A stretch of 64,000 nt of DNA from Lycium barbarum (Eukaryota > Streptophyta > Magnoliopsida > Solanales > Solanaceae): NCBI RefSeq assembly GCF_019175385.1, contig NC_083339.1, positions 77,768,307-77,832,306 of the forward strand, written 5' to 3'. The notes under the pieces were generated by a model. It saw only the letters and a list, made by a program, of their open reading frames with translations. It was not told the origin of the DNA and did no database searches. Positions 1 through 12,674 of this stretch are shown here, one piece after another. Each line of letters opens with the position of its first letter. The stretch's first letter is position 1. Position numbers and translations under genes: made by a program.

Positions 1-498
1 GGGTGTCATTTTGTTTATTTCTGTATGATTTCTTTGGTATTTATTTTATTCTTGCTGCTCTGTTTGGTTGTGGATTTTAGGCATTTGACATTGTTTTCCT
101 TTTATTGCACTTCTATTTTCCGGTGGTAGTGACAATTATCGGAGTTTCTAATGGTTTGGTTTCAGTAGAATGTTTGTTCTGGAAAATTAATTATCGACCA
201 CTTTGGCTTTCGCAGGATTTTCAAAGTCAAATTTCCTCAAGCGAAGAAAGCAAGAAAATACTCTGACTGATAGGGTAAATTCTCGATTTCTTCTGTCCTA
301 TATGTTTAGTTATAATGCTCAATGCTTGCGCTTTTCAGTCTATATTATGATAAATTGACATCTGTGCTTTAACATCAAATTAAACATTAGGATTGCGAAA
401 ATTCCAGTTTTAACAAAAGAACTCTATTAAACACTTGACATCAGATGTCCGACAAAAATAGTGAAAGAAACCTTAGACGCCGTATTGCTTATTGAGCA
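1..498 (+). other. Helitron 5' leader region, non-coding
   Basis: AT-rich sequence upstream of the Rep-helicase start. A polypyrimidine stretch ending in CAG near 214-216, followed by a short segment and a GGTAA donor-like site near 290, may mark a non-coding leader exon, but this is weak. An in-frame ATG at 444 is closed by TGA at 492-494, so the Rep frame is taken from ATG 499. No TC-type Helitron 5' end preceded by A was recognised. Confidence 0.45.
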
Positions 499-727
499 AT
501 GCCAGCTGAACAAAAGGAAGCTCTGCTGGAACGCCGTCGTGCAGCCTATTCTACAAGAAGGCGTCGTCTTTCTGAAAATTCTTCTACTAGCCACTCCATG
601 CAGATTGATTCTTCCCCTGAACCTCCAAACTTGATTCCGTTGCCGACTACTACCTTCATTAGAGACGGACTTTCTACTCCTCCTGCCAAGGAACAACCAA
701 CTCAATGTGCTAGTGTGTATGAAATAG

Positions 728-806
728 GTTAGCGTAAATTAACTTTAAGAATTTAAAGCTGCAGCTACATAGTTATTCACTATAGTTGATATGTTAATCC
801 TTGCAG
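728..806 (+). other. RepHel intron 1
   Basis: GT at 728-729 and CAG at 804-806. Removing it joins a phase-1 codon (G|GA) and keeps the reading frame open into the 63-nt second exon. Confidence 0.65.
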
Positions 807-869
807 GATCGACATCCGGAACATGTAATGACCGTTCTAGCTTACGCCAATCACTACCAACTGTTAGAG

Positions 870-957
870 GTCTTTTTTTAATCATGATCATATTGTTACA
901 TTACTTATCCCATTTTCCTAGGTTTGGCTCTTACTAAACTACACTAGAATTCTGCAG
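870..957 (+). other. RepHel intron 2
   Basis: GT at 870-871 and CAG at 955-957. It again splits a glycine codon in phase 1 and joins exon 2 to the long third exon in the frame of ATG 975. Confidence 0.65.
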
Positions 958-3900
958 GACATAGGTCAACACTGATGGGTTGTTGGAATATCAAAGAACT
1001 ACCTTGTAGTCCTTCCATTTTAAAGAAAGTTCCAAACTGCAAATTTTGTAAAGCCAGGAGATTTCAATATGAACCTCCTAGCTTCTGCTGCAGTAAAGGT
1101 TCAGTGAAATTAGTTTCTCACCAGTTGCCTTCCAAGTTAAAAAGCCTTTACTTAGGTGTCACTGATGAATCCAATCATTTCCGTACTTATGTAAGAACAT
1201 ATAATAACATGTTTGCATTTACTTCACTAGGAGTAAAGTACAATAAGGAGTTAGCAACCAGAACTCAAGGTATCTATACCTTTAAAGTTCAAGGACAAAT
1301 GTACCATTTTATAAACAACCTCATTCCCTACAATAATGAACCAAGAAACCTACAGCTTTATTTTTATGACAATGAGGACGATATAGTTAATAAAATGGCC
1401 TTTTCAGAGAATCTGAACAGATCAGTTATTGCAAAATTGATAGACATTCTAAAAGTTAATCCATACTCTATGTTTCTGAAATCTTTAACGGGCATTCCAA
1501 ACCTGTCCAATTTCTATATTGCACTTAAATGTGATTCTGCCTTGGACCAACGAACATATAATTTACCCAGTGTCTCAGAAGTTGCAGCTATATGGGTTGA
1601 TGATGACTCTAACAATGCTATCTCATCACCGCATATTCGAATTTACACCCACTGTGATAGTAGCCAGTTGGTACGCTATCATTATGGTTGTTATGATCCA
1701 TTACAATACCCTTTATTGTTTCCCTACGGAGAAAATGGGTGGCACTCCGGCATCCAAAAAATTGTAGAAAAACGTAGCTCTTCCAGGAATCATTCTTCCC
1801 ACAATCAAGAGCAACTTCCTTCTGTCTCTAACTGGTGCTCAATTGATGGACTTCTTAACATCGAAGAAGAAATCTTACAAAAAGGGAGACGTAATAAAAA
1901 CAATGTGTCATGTCGTGAATATTACTGCTATAAACTTCAGATTAGAGACAATGAAGATAATGGAACTTTACATTCTGGAAGGTTATTCCAGCAATATTCT
2001 GTAGATGAATTTATAAAAGTGGAAACACAAAGATTGGACTTTTTGTTATTCAATCAAGATTTGTTTAGGCTTGAAGTATTGGCAGGTCTTAGGGATCTTC
2101 TAAGGCAAGGAGAAAGAGGCACTTCAAAAATTGGCATAAAAACATTCCTTCCTGCTAGCTTTACTGGAGGTCCAAGAGACATGCGGCGTCGATATATGGA
2201 CGCTATTGCATTAGTGCAACACTTTGGTAAACCTGATATCTTCCTAACAATGACATGCAATCCTTCATGGCCAGAAATAGTTCTCTTACTACCTACTGAT
2301 GAAGTCCAAAACAGACCAGATTTAATAAGTCGTACATTTAAAGCAAAGGTAGAAGAACTAAAGTCAGCCATCATTAAAAAAGGTATATTTGGAAAAGTAG
2401 CAGCTTTTATGTACACTATAGAATTCCAAAAACGAGGTCTCCCACATGCTCATTTCCTTATCATACTTGCTGATGAATACAAATTATTAACACCTGAAGC
2501 TTATGATAAAGTTATTTGTGCTGAAATACCAAACCCTGACACAAATCATTATTTACATTCATTGGTTATTAAGCATATGATGCATGGACCTTGCGGAAGT
2601 TTAAATCCTAAAAGCCCATGCATGATAAAGACGGGACACTGTAAATTTAAATATCCCAAAAGTTATGCCCCTGAAACATGTAAAGGTAAGAATTCTTACC
2701 CAATTTATAGAAGGCAAGATACCGGAAATTTTTTCAAGGTTAGAACTCAATATCTCGACAATTCATGGGTTGTTCCTTACAATCCATATCTATTAAGCAA
2801 GTTCAATTGTCACATAAATGTTGAAATTTGCTCGGATGTTAAAGTTGTCAAATATATCTATAAATACATTTGTAAGGGGCATGATAAAATTGCTTTGCAT
2901 GTACATAGTAATGATTCTGATGTAGAAATAGACGAAATAAGAGACTATCGATCAGCTAGATGGGTTTCACCGCCATAAGCTATGTGGCGTTTGTTCGCCT
3001 TTCCTATTAGTGAAATGAATCCAGCAGTCTACCATCTTCAGCTTCATCTTAAGGAACAACAATATGTTTCCTTTAAGACAACTGCAACTCTAAACTCAGT
3101 CTTAAATAATCCTACAACTACAAAAACAATGTTAACAGAATTCTTTTCAATGAATGCAACAAATGCAGTTGCAAATGAACTTAACTTACTATACAAAGAA
3201 TTCCCCCAATACTTTGTCTGGTCAACAAGCGATAGAATGTGGACACGAAGAATACAAGGTAATGTTATTGGTCGTATTGTCACTTGTCATCCAACAGAAG
3301 GAGAAAGATACTATCTTCGACTATTGTTGATGAACATAAGAGGACCAAAATCCTACGAAGATCTTAGAACTGTTAATGGAAGATGTTGTAGCACATTCCG
3401 AGAAGCTGCTGAAAAAAGAGGCTTGCTAGCTTGTGACAACAACTTAATTGAATGTATGTCAGAAGCTACTAATTACCAAATGCCATACAGTTTGAGACGT
3501 TTATTTGCAACACTATTAGTTTATTGTAACCCTGCTAATCCGAAAGGATTATGGGAAAGATTTGAATCTTCTATGTCTGAAGATTTTACAGCTACACCAA
3601 ACATACAAACAAACAACATTCGTTATTTAGTGCTAAATCAGATTAACGATTTTTTACATTCAATGGGACGTGATATTAATGAATTTAAACTTATATCAGA
3701 AAAAATCTCACCTTCCACCTCTTTTACTGGAATTCAAGAGGCTAGAGACATCCACTTGGAAAGAAACATAGTTGTGACTGAGGAGGATTTATTGCTATAC
3801 AAAAAATTGAATAAAGAGCAACAAACAGCATATCATGCAATCCTTAATAGGATATTTTCAAATGGAACGGGTGCTTTTTTTATCGATGGTCCTGGAGGAA

Positions 3901-5207
3901 CTGGAAAAACTTTTTTATATCGTGCTTTACTAGCTACTGTACGATCTAAAGGATTTATAGCATTAGCAACAGCAACTTCTGGTGTTGCAGCTTCCGTCCT
4001 CCCAGGAGGACGAACTGCTCACTCACGTTTTAAACTGCCTATTGACACAAATAAAAGTCATAGCTGCAATATTAGTAAACAAAGTTCACTTGCATCTTTA
4101 ATTCGAGATGCAAAGCTAATAGTATGGGACGAAGTATCTATGGCAAAAAAAAAGCTTGTTGAGACTTTTGACTTACTTTTGAGAGATATTATGGACTCAA
4201 ATACACTCTTTGGTGGAAAGGTAGTTGTTTTTGGTGGTGACTTTAGACAAACTTTGCCAGTTGTACAGAGCGGGAAAAGAGAGGACTTTATTCATGAATG
4301 TCTATTGAACTCAAACATCTGGGATCTTCTAGAAAAATACCGACTGTCAAAAAATATGCGTGCTAGAATTGATCCTACATTCTGTGAGTATTTACTGAGA
4401 ATTGGAGATGGCAGGGAAAAGGTTAATGAACATAATAAAATTGAAATTCCAGAATCTTTTCTCATTCCATTTACAAACGAAAAAGAATCATTGAACATCT
4501 TGTTCAAAACTATTCATCCCAATGTAAACACACTCATCCACGATACATCCTCTGTGACATCTCGCGTTATCCTAACAACCAAAAATGATTTTGTAGATGA
4601 AATTAATCAAATGTTCATAGATCAATTTCCAAACACTATTGTGACTTTTGTCGGAATTGACGAAACTGTAGAGCCAAAAGATCAAAGCCAATATGAAGAT
4701 TTTTTGCATACTTTAAATCCTTCTGGTTTACCTCCATATAAGTTAGTTCTAAAACAAAATTGCCCTGTTATCCTACTGCGCAATTTGAACCCTTCTGAAG
4801 GTTTATGTAACGGCACCCGCCTAATTTGTACTAATTTCAAAACTCACGTTATTAGTGCCAAAATTGCAAGCGGTGACTTTAAAGGCAAACATGTTTTTAT
4901 TCCTCGCATACCATTATTATCATCACAAGATGAAAAATTACCTATTCCATTTAAAAGAACACAATTTCCGATTAGACTATGTTTTGCTATGACTATAAAT
5001 AAAGCTCAAGGTCAAACATTAGACTTTGTTGGAATTTATTTACGTGAACCTGTATTTTCACACGGTCAACTTTACGTTGCTTTGTCACGAGCAAAAAGTT
5101 CTGATTGTGTAAAGCTGTTAATTCGCCCCGCAACAACAGACAACCTCGATGATCATTCGACTTACAATATAGTATATAGTGAAATTATCAAAAAAGCTTT
5201 CTCTTAA

Positions 5208-5354
5208 ACTGTTTGATTGACTATATATCTAATAACAGCTTAAGAATCTGTAAGTTATCAGTCTGATTTTATGTTTTCTATTTAGTATTCCTCCATTTAT
5301 CCCGCTAACTTACTGAAACACTGTTCCTTCATTATTTTTCAGCTTCAGCAAAAA
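5208..5354 (+). other. Spacer between the two Helitron genes
   Basis: A 147-bp AT-rich gap between the RepHel stop and the RPA-like ATG, with no coding signal. It may contain the RepHel 3' end or the promoter of the next gene. Confidence 0.4.
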
Positions 5355-7721
5355 ATGGCACAAAAACTGGGTATACATGTAATAACTACGGACACAGCTG
5401 ACTGGACTTGTAAGATACAAGTTGTAGATATATGTGGACCAGGTGAAAGTAATGTAAAAAAGATAAAATATCTGAACATGATTGTTCAAGATGAGCAGGT
5501 GCATCTTTACTTTTCCAAATAATTTACATTTTGTTACTGTACCAACTAATGAATATGTTTTGTCTTACATCTTTCAACTATATACTTACACTTTGAACAC
5601 ATATGTCTTGCACAAATTTCTACAGGAAGATCAAATAAAAGCAATTGTTTATGGAGATGACATCCCCATTTATCAGAGTCTGATGAAACTTTATCATACC
5701 TACTGGATAACGGGTGCACGCATACAACTACCAAATCTGAAATATGAAAGTCCATTACATGCATTTGAATGGGTTCTCGATAAAAAGACCATCATTGATC
5801 CAATTGAAAAGAATGCTGAAGATGCGTTGCCGCCTCCTACAAAGCTTAATGTTACCTCCTTCTTAGATATTAAGGATCAGGCCTTCCAAGATATCAATAA
5901 TACTCTGACTAAAAAAGAATTCAGTACGACTGTTTTATTCTTTTACTCACTAAATTTTACTCTAATATAAACTACCAATTTATCACTTCAAATCTTCATT
6001 TACTGACTTTAAAACCTCTTGTCAACAGACATACTTGCAATTATTGTCAACTGTTCCCCACCAAGATATGTTGCGAGTGTCGACAAAAGATTGCAAGAGC
6101 TCATTGTTATTGATACCCTGTAAGTGTTTTCATCTAACTTTAGGCTTTTTCATAGTTTCTTTTATTCTTACTATTTTACGCTACAAAAGAGACACTACAA
6201 ATACTGCCCATTTTGTCATGAACAGTAACCAAAGAATATCCTATAATTCTTGCAACACGTATTGGGGCATCCAAATTTGAAGGTGAGCTATAATAAACAA
6301 CACTTCCTATATTTTTTAATATTTCAACTACCAATAGTTGATTCTTGATTTAATATGAATTTTTAGCAATTATTTTTCCTCACTTTTTAAAATTTTCCAT
6401 ATCTATTGATTACATTTAACCTTCAACTTTTAATTAATCGAATGTATCTCTCTCATTCATCTTCCTTGAAATTTATTAGAGTATGCATATGTGGTCTATG
6501 TGGTATTGAAGTTTTGCTTTAATAGATATTGACATTTTAATTAATAATGTCTACAACAATATAATTGACTACAAATAGAATTAACTTCATCGACATGTAA
6601 TGTAATTGATGTAGGTATATCATTGACAACAAAGTTAGCACAACAATACAAATTGATCCACCTTATTCACAGTGTCAACAACTACAAGAATGGTATTACA
6701 TTACTTCTCCCTATATTCTACCTATTTTTCTATTAGAATTAATATTCTAAATAGTTAAGCTTTTTGTTTTGCACAGGGTCGCACAAAACAAAGAAACCCT
6801 TACCTCTTTCACTATGCGGAGTACATCCAGATCTGGATCTCTCATCTTTGTTTTAATGAATGAAGTAGTGCCAATTGCAAACATTCAATCCCAGGAAGAC
6901 GTTAGTACATTGTTTTATTCATAGTTTCATATTAGAGTCTATTCTGACAATCATTAGTCTCATCTCCTAATACAGGGAAAGGCATTCTACATTGAAGCAA
7001 AAATATCCTTCCCAAATAGCCTCAGGTCTTTCTGTGTTTTGAATTGTTCAAGCTGTGGACAAGAAGTACGCAGTACGACCAAGAGAAAAATTCACTGCAT
7101 GAATTGTAATAAGCAGAGTATGTTGGTTCCCAGGTACTTTTGGATCTATTTTCGGAGACATTTTTACAGTCTGCAAAAATCTTTTTACTCTCAACAACAA
7201 ATAATAATTTTTTTATACATATAATACTATAGGTGTCGATTTGATGTGAATCTCAAAGATGCCTCTGGGTCAGCAACTGGGATGATTATGGACAAAGAAG
7301 GAAAAAAACTATTATCTCTTACTGCAGCAGAGATTTACGAAAGAGCTTCAGCTGAGGTACAATTTGTAAAAAAACAATTTATACATAATCACCTCCTAAA
7401 TAAACTTTCAAAAAATTAAACGAATTTTTTTCCCCCTAGAATGACAACCTGCCTGTGGAAGATTTCCAAAGCAAATTTGACCAGAAGCTGTTCAGAATTC
7501 AAGTGAAGAAGCCATTTGGCCGTGCTTCATCCACATCATCTTCAAAATTGTATATCCAGTCATGCATTGAAAAGGAAAGCATTATTCATTCTCTCCCAGC
7601 ACCAACCACAGCATCAATCAATATCAGCAAAAACAGTAAAAGGAAAAAAGAACATGTATCTTCCCATGATACAAAAACAAACCTGCCAACCGAACAAGGC
7701 GAATCAGTCAAGATGAATTAG
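5355..7721 (+). pseudogene. Helitron RPA-like single-strand DNA-binding protein, about nine exons
   Basis: Plant Helitrons often carry a gene related to the large subunit of replication protein A, thought to protect single-stranded intermediates. Exons read as 5355-5498, 5626-5923, 6029-6119, one ending at 6282, 6615-6692, 6777-6900, 6976-7133, 7233-7356 and 7440-7721. OB-fold-like segments include SPPRYVASVD, YPIILATRIGASKF and SLIFVLMNEV. Exon 7 has a zinc ribbon (CSSC then CMNC) like RPA1 DNA-binding domain C. The C-terminal tail is basic and low in complexity. Two junctions do not keep the conserved frame: into the exon ending at 6282, and between 6692 and 6777. Either I misread splice sites or the gene carries frameshifts, so I call it a probable pseudogene. 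Confidence 0.7.
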
Positions 7722-10340
7722 AAACTGGAGCCAACAACTCCAGTGAAAAGGAAATGAAGGTCAACAACACATTTCTTCTTCTCAATCTTTCTATAAATAT
7801 ATATCACAGCTTTCATTAACAACTATCATCTTCCTTTTACACAGGTTAACCAACTAATTTTGCAACCACTTTTGGCTTTCATGGAACAAAGGTAATTACA
7901 ACGAAAGTTCTTATCATTTATCACTTAGATGTTTCACCTACTTCATCTCAAGTATTTTGGTTTAAAGTTGCGATCTTTGTTTGGTAATCTTTAGGAAATT
8001 TACTTTTTCATTTACTTCCCTTAATTTATGCTCAGCATCTAGACACTGATATTGGTGATCCTTTATATTTAGCTGATTGCTTAATTTTCCCCTCTTCCCA
8101 ACAACTACTACTCACTAAATTTTTTTAAATACATATCAACAGTTGTTTTGCAGGAAAATGAAGTTTTGACTATAACTTGCTCAATTTTTGGCTTGTACAT
8201 AGATTTCCAGTGACTTCTATAGTCATGGAATAAAGGTCAGTCTCTGCTATGTTGCTTTCTTCCCAATTTTCAGGTTCTAACATCATATCTGTTTGTAAAT
8301 TAATCTGTTAGCTACAGATCTACCATTTTTTTTGCCCTCCTGATTTAACTGTGGAGTATACAAATTACCCACTCTGTTAGATTTTCTTTTTGCATGTAGG
8401 TTTATTAGATCTCAAATTGGACCATTTGTTGAAACTGGATTGGTTTATTTTTGTACTTTAATAGGGTGTGAAGTGTAAATAACTTGATTTTTTTTTTCAA
8501 TGTTACAGTGGAATGCTTATGGGTTGCGGTTGTTCAAGGTTTCTTGTTTCTGGTGATTGCACATCTGGTTAACTTGCTTAAAGAATATAAAAGGTTCAAT
8601 CTGTTTGTTATTGTTTTTTTTTCTTTTTCTTTCTGTTTTATTTCAAAGTTATTTGGTAAAATTTTGTACTTCCTTTGTGCTTCTTATTTGTAATTGTGCT
8701 GCTAAGATCAATATTATTGGAACAAAAAATAAAATAGAACATCTTGAGTTCCTTGATTAGGTTATTTGGGTTCCACTAGGTAACATATATCAGGGTTTCA
8801 TGATTTAGACTATTACTGTTGTTTTTCATTGTCTTTTTAATTTCCTGTTTCTAGGGAATGGTGTTATTATGAGGATCATCTTTGCGAAGTGGAAACATAT
8901 TAAGACCTTGTTGCTGTAAAATTATGGGTATGAGCCTTTATTGAAAAAATGAGATTGACCCTTAGTCCATCCAACTATGCACCTTTCTTCCAATTGTGCA
9001 CAATTAACATTGATACCATCAATGAAATACCATTTACCCTATCAAAAATCACTAGAAACTTGTCAAACTCCAATGTCCAATCAGTTGTGACTAAAAAAAT
9101 TCTTTTGATTTTTCCTTTTTTTCACATTTTAACACACTGAAATGTAATTATTATATTGCTATCAGTAATGAAATCTGCTAATGAATTACATTGTGTGCTT
9201 ATGAGTCTTCAGACACATTTATCCACGAAAAACAAAGGATTATGTATGAAGAGATTGTTTACATTGATAGCTACTAAAAATATAAGTTATCTTTCCAATT
9301 AAATGTGTGGGAACATGATCAAGTATTTGAATATGTTTTAAATCCTACTATGACAAAAGAATTGTAGGATGTCCAGGAAGTGAAGACAGTAAGTCTATCT
9401 CTGTTACAGATATTTTCCTTTAGCCAGTTCACTTAATCTTCTAAGTTGTTTTCTAATTTAACAGAAGATGAGCATCACGTCGTTTGGTTCTAGCTAGAGA
9501 AGGACAGGCCACATGAATGCCCAGTATGCACACAGTATTTTGTGGTAAGTACGGAATTTCTGTATTCTTCGATCATATTATCAAGTTCTAGACTGTAAAG
9601 GAATTGGTAGAAATATGAGTTCATAGTCCTTGCTGTTCTTTATGTGAAAGGCAATGGCACACACCCACCACCACAACCCCCACCCTCAATTTTTTAGAGT
9701 AGAGGGTGGAAAGGAAAGGGACATCCCAATTTTTCTGCCAAGTTCTTAACTGATTTTAACTTTCTTCTCATATTATCAAGTTCTAGACTGTAAAGGAATT
9801 GGCAGAAATATGAGTTCATAGTCCTTGCTGTTCTTTATGTGAAAGGCAATGGCACCCACCCACCACCACAACCCCCAACCTCAATTTTTTAAAGCAAAGG
9901 GTGAAGAGAAAAGAGACATCCCAATTTTTCTGCCAAGTTCTTAACTGATTTTAACTTTCTTCTCTATCAACATTTGTTCTATCCTTTGTACCAGTAAGCA
10001 AAGTAAGAGTCATTAAACTTTCTTTATGTTTACAGTATTACTTTACTATCTACTGGATTATGTAAGTTTATTCCTTCAATTTCTTCGCAGGTCATGAAAG
10101 TTCCCAGGTCATGAAAGAGTTTTATCTTTCAAGAGCATACTTATGCTCAACTGCCAGAATTCAGATTTCAGCCCAACCTCATACAAATGTTGGAGCACCT
10201 ACAATCTTTGTACTTTTGTCTTTCCTGCAAACTACTTCTGTAACTTTGTTCCACAAATGAATGTAATATACTATGAACCATGTTATGTTAATATTTAGTT
10301 TAATCATCTCTCCTTTATTTGCATCTCAGTACTAACTAAC
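7722..10340 (+). other. Helitron 3' non-coding region
   Basis: About 2.6 kb of AT-rich sequence with many stops in all frames. A short segment near 7849-7890 with AG and GT borders could be a further 3' exon of the RPA-like gene. Apart from the tandem duplication at 9574-9963 I see no gene or captured fragment. Confidence 0.5.
9574..9963. repeat. 195-bp tandem duplication in the Helitron
   Basis: Two adjacent copies (9574-9768 and 9769-9963), each starting CATATTATCAAGTTC and including a CCACCACCACAACCCCC stretch. They differ at a handful of bases, so the duplication is not brand new. Confidence 0.85.
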
Positions 10341-10372
10341 GCCCGTGCCTAGCACGGGCACAAACCATCTAG
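10341..10372 (+). other. Helitron 3' terminus: hairpin plus CTAG
   Basis: GCCCGTGC (10341-10348), a 3-nt loop CTA, and GCACGGGC (10352-10359) form a perfect 8-bp GC-rich stem. Nine bases later comes CTAG (10369-10372), followed by T. This is the canonical Helitron terminator and CTRR-T end, and it fixes the element boundary to the base. Confidence 0.95.
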
Positions 10373-12440
10373 TATATCTAGAAGTATCAGGACCTCATTC
10401 ACGTGACACATTTTACAATGAACATTTCACTTTCCTATCTCAGCAATGGAGTTCTCTTTCTCTGTTCCTTCTTTGTTAAGCTTTTGGTCTCTTCAAATGG
10501 CATAATTCAACCAAATTTCAAGAGGAAATTCAAGGTGGAGCTCATTATCGTAGTAATTTTTGCTCAAATCATGTCAAAGTTCGAGTTCTCTTCTCCATTA
10601 TTCAGTTCAACTAGAGATATACGATTCTTCCATCCCTCTTCGATCTTTTTTACATGCTCTGGTCAAGCTGATTTGGTTCTTGGATTCTATTTTTTATCTT
10701 CTTTTTCGATTAAGCTCTATGATTATCGTGTTATATAAATTGCATAGCTGAAGCTTTTTCTTACAAACAATACGTGCATGGTAGCTCAAGTTTAGTAGGT
10801 GATGGGTTTGGCTATGGAGAATGTGTTTGTTGGGAGTGTTTTGCCTAACTTTGTATGTATCCCTTTAAAAAATTGCACTGACTCTCCCTTCTATGCTCTT
10901 ACGAGATCTTACCGGATTTGGAAACCAATAAGCTATCAATTTCAGGAAGCGAAAAAATTTGAGCTCTGAAATTTCAGGGTGGGAATTCTGTGTTAAATTT
11001 TCAAACATGCTATTGAATATGGGTAACTGACCATTTCTTTTTAATTAGTGATATTTTCTTTATGTATTTTAATTTTTTTTTGGCTGCTTAGAGATTTGCT
11101 ATAGTTTCTCACTTTATTGGGATTGGAATACACCTATTTGATTTGGATCATTGATAATTCATAATCCTGTGGGCTTGCTGATTTCTTGATTATCTATAGA
11201 AGTGTATAAATCAATGTGGATACTTGCTGTACGGCTTTGAAATCTACTGCCCATTTGGGGAGGGTGAGTACTTGGCTTTAATAATAGAGAGAAGGAGCTT
11301 TTCAGGGAGCCGATCAGTGGGAGTCTAAACAACAATTTCTGAGTTAATATGTTGTAGAAAAGTTTGAAACTTGAGAAGAAGGAGCGCAAAATCAAGCCCG
11401 GGGTTCTTTCTCTATTATCACTACAGTAAATGACAAATTCTGGTAAAAATCAATTGTTTCTCTTCTTTAGGACATGTCTGCTTCAACTAATGCCACAATA
11501 GTATTGTAAATATGGTGAAAACAAGTTGATATATGTGATATGGACTATATTGTAAATGGAGGCGGATGCAGCAATTAAGCTTGATAGGTCCAATACTTAA
11601 GATATTTAGCATTGAACTTACACTTTAGAAATTGTGATTGTGTCTTGAGGGGCCTGCTAATTTATTAAATCTCTAGCAGTCGAGTAAATATTTTCTCACC
11701 TGAATAATTTTAAATGATAATTATGACATCTTATTCTTGGATAATATCTTTTCTCTTTCGATTTTTAGAAGGCTATGATTATGTGTGTTGTAGCAATCGT
11801 AGGGACAAAAAGAAAGAAAGAAAAAGACTATAACTTTGGAATCAATATTGGAGGAAAGCAGGAAAGCTATAGCAGTTGCCCTTTTTTATTATGCTTAGAC
11901 TTATCAGACTCTGAAGATCAAGATTATAAATATGTTAGTTTGTATTTTTCTCTACAACACTAATCTACCATCGCTTCTATATCTTCGTCACAGGAAGAGA
12001 ACAATTTACTGAAAAATTAGAATAATGACTTTTTTTTCATTTGGGATTCTTAAAATACTGATATCAAAAGGGTATATATATCTTACGGAGATTACACATA
12101 TATGGAATTCAAATAGTCATTCTTTTTGTTGTGAGTCTGATTTTTACTTCCAAAAAAGTGCCACAACTGACTTAGTTTATTATTTTTTATAATTCCTATT
12201 GCTTGAGCAACACTTTGTGATCGGTGTATCAACCCCATAGGCCAAGTTTAGTTTTCTTTCTTTCTTTTGATATGGAGTTTTGCTTCTTGGCTAAGAGAAT
12301 GTTTTGGTGTTCTTGAAAATGTGGCATTGTTGTATGATTTGAGCTTGCAAAATTGTTCACTTGTTTCTTTGCTTTTATACTTCTTGATTTCTCTTTTCAA
12401 GTTTGATTTGTTGTCATATACTCCCAAAAATTTAGCTGAA
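10373..12440. other. Non-coding flank between Helitron and zinc-finger frame
   Basis: AT-rich sequence with only short chance frames. The last 150 bases before 12441 (pyrimidine-rich, ending in CCCAAAAATTTAGCTGAA) look like a plausible plant 5' leader for the zinc-finger frame. Nothing else was recognised. Confidence 0.4.
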
Positions 12441-12674
12441 ATGGAAGAAGATCAAGATTTGAAGTTTGTTTGCAATTTGTGTAACAAAAAGTACCCTTGT
12501 GGGAAGTCATTGGGGGGCCACATGAGATCTCATGTACTTGCAAATTCAGCTGAATTGGATGAAAGTGATGAATCCAAACTTGAAAAGTTGCAATCTTGGA
12601 AGAATTTTAACAGAGAAAATCAACATCAATCAAAACGTACTTTTAAAAATTGGCTACATTTTTGCTGTAGATAA
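12441..12674 (+). CDS. Truncated ZAT-like C2H2 zinc-finger protein (77 aa)
   Basis: Plant ZAT-type proteins are nuclear transcription factors whose fingers carry a QALGGH-like core. Starting at ATG 12441 the frame gives MEEDQDLKF and then one C2H2 finger with C11, C14, H27 and H31 and the core GKSLGGHMRSH. An acidic stretch (ELDESDESK) follows, and the frame ends after 77 residues. Family members with this N-terminus are normally several hundred residues with two or more further fingers, which are not found downstream. I read it as the first part of such a gene, either a truncated duplicate or a fragment moved by a transposon. The start was chosen because upstream codons in this frame are leader-like and hydrophobic. 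Confidence 0.6.
   Translation: MEEDQDLKFVCNLCNKKYPCGKSLGGHMRSHVLANSAELDESDESKLEKLQSWKNFNRENQHQSKRTFKNWLHFCCR

Larger units (their letters stand above)
499..5207 (+). pseudogene. Helitron Rep-helicase (RepHel), three exons, one nonsense codon
   Basis: This nuclear protein would nick, unwind and transfer the Helitron strand. Exons by GT-AG reading are 499-727, 807-869 and 958-5207, and the phases join exactly to give 1,513 codons plus a stop. The N-terminus is Arg-rich (RRRAAYSTRRRR), followed by a cysteine cluster and the Helitron-like N domain. In the frame starting at ATG 975 the HUH motif is H491-A-H493 and the paired catalytic tyrosines are Y627 and Y631. A TAA at 2976-2978 breaks the frame after RWVSPP, where relatives usually read on into an EA/AMWR-like segment. 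The frame then continues unshifted (from ATG 2982) into a PIF1 helicase with Walker A GPGGTGKT (residues 303-310), Walker B DE (383-384), GGDFRQ (418-423) and a C-terminal SRAKS motif. All key residues seen are intact, so the only visible defect is the single stop. Confidence 0.9.
1..10372 (+). mobile_element. Helitron (rolling-circle transposon), 5' end outside window
   Basis: Helitrons move by a rolling-circle mechanism using a fused HUH endonuclease and PIF1-type helicase, and insert between A and T without target duplication. Seen here: a spliced Rep-helicase gene (499-5207), an RPA-like gene (5355-7721) in the same orientation, about 2.6 kb of non-coding sequence, then a perfect 8-bp hairpin (10341-10359) and CTAG (10369-10372) followed by T. 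Plant Helitrons of this type normally carry exactly these two genes. The 5' TC terminus was not found and must lie upstream, so the element is longer than 10.4 kb. I see no captured host gene fragments in it. Confidence 0.9.

Noticed and set aside
339..360. Possible Helitron 5' end beginning TCTATATTATGATAA
   Set aside because: Helitron 5' ends follow an A at an AT target. Here the preceding base is G, and leader-like sequence continues upstream, so the real end is probably outside the window.
10403..10738. 111-residue hydrophobic frame after the Helitron
   Set aside because: Low-complexity T-rich DNA gives Phe/Leu/Ser-rich chance frames in two overlapping phases; no homology recognised.
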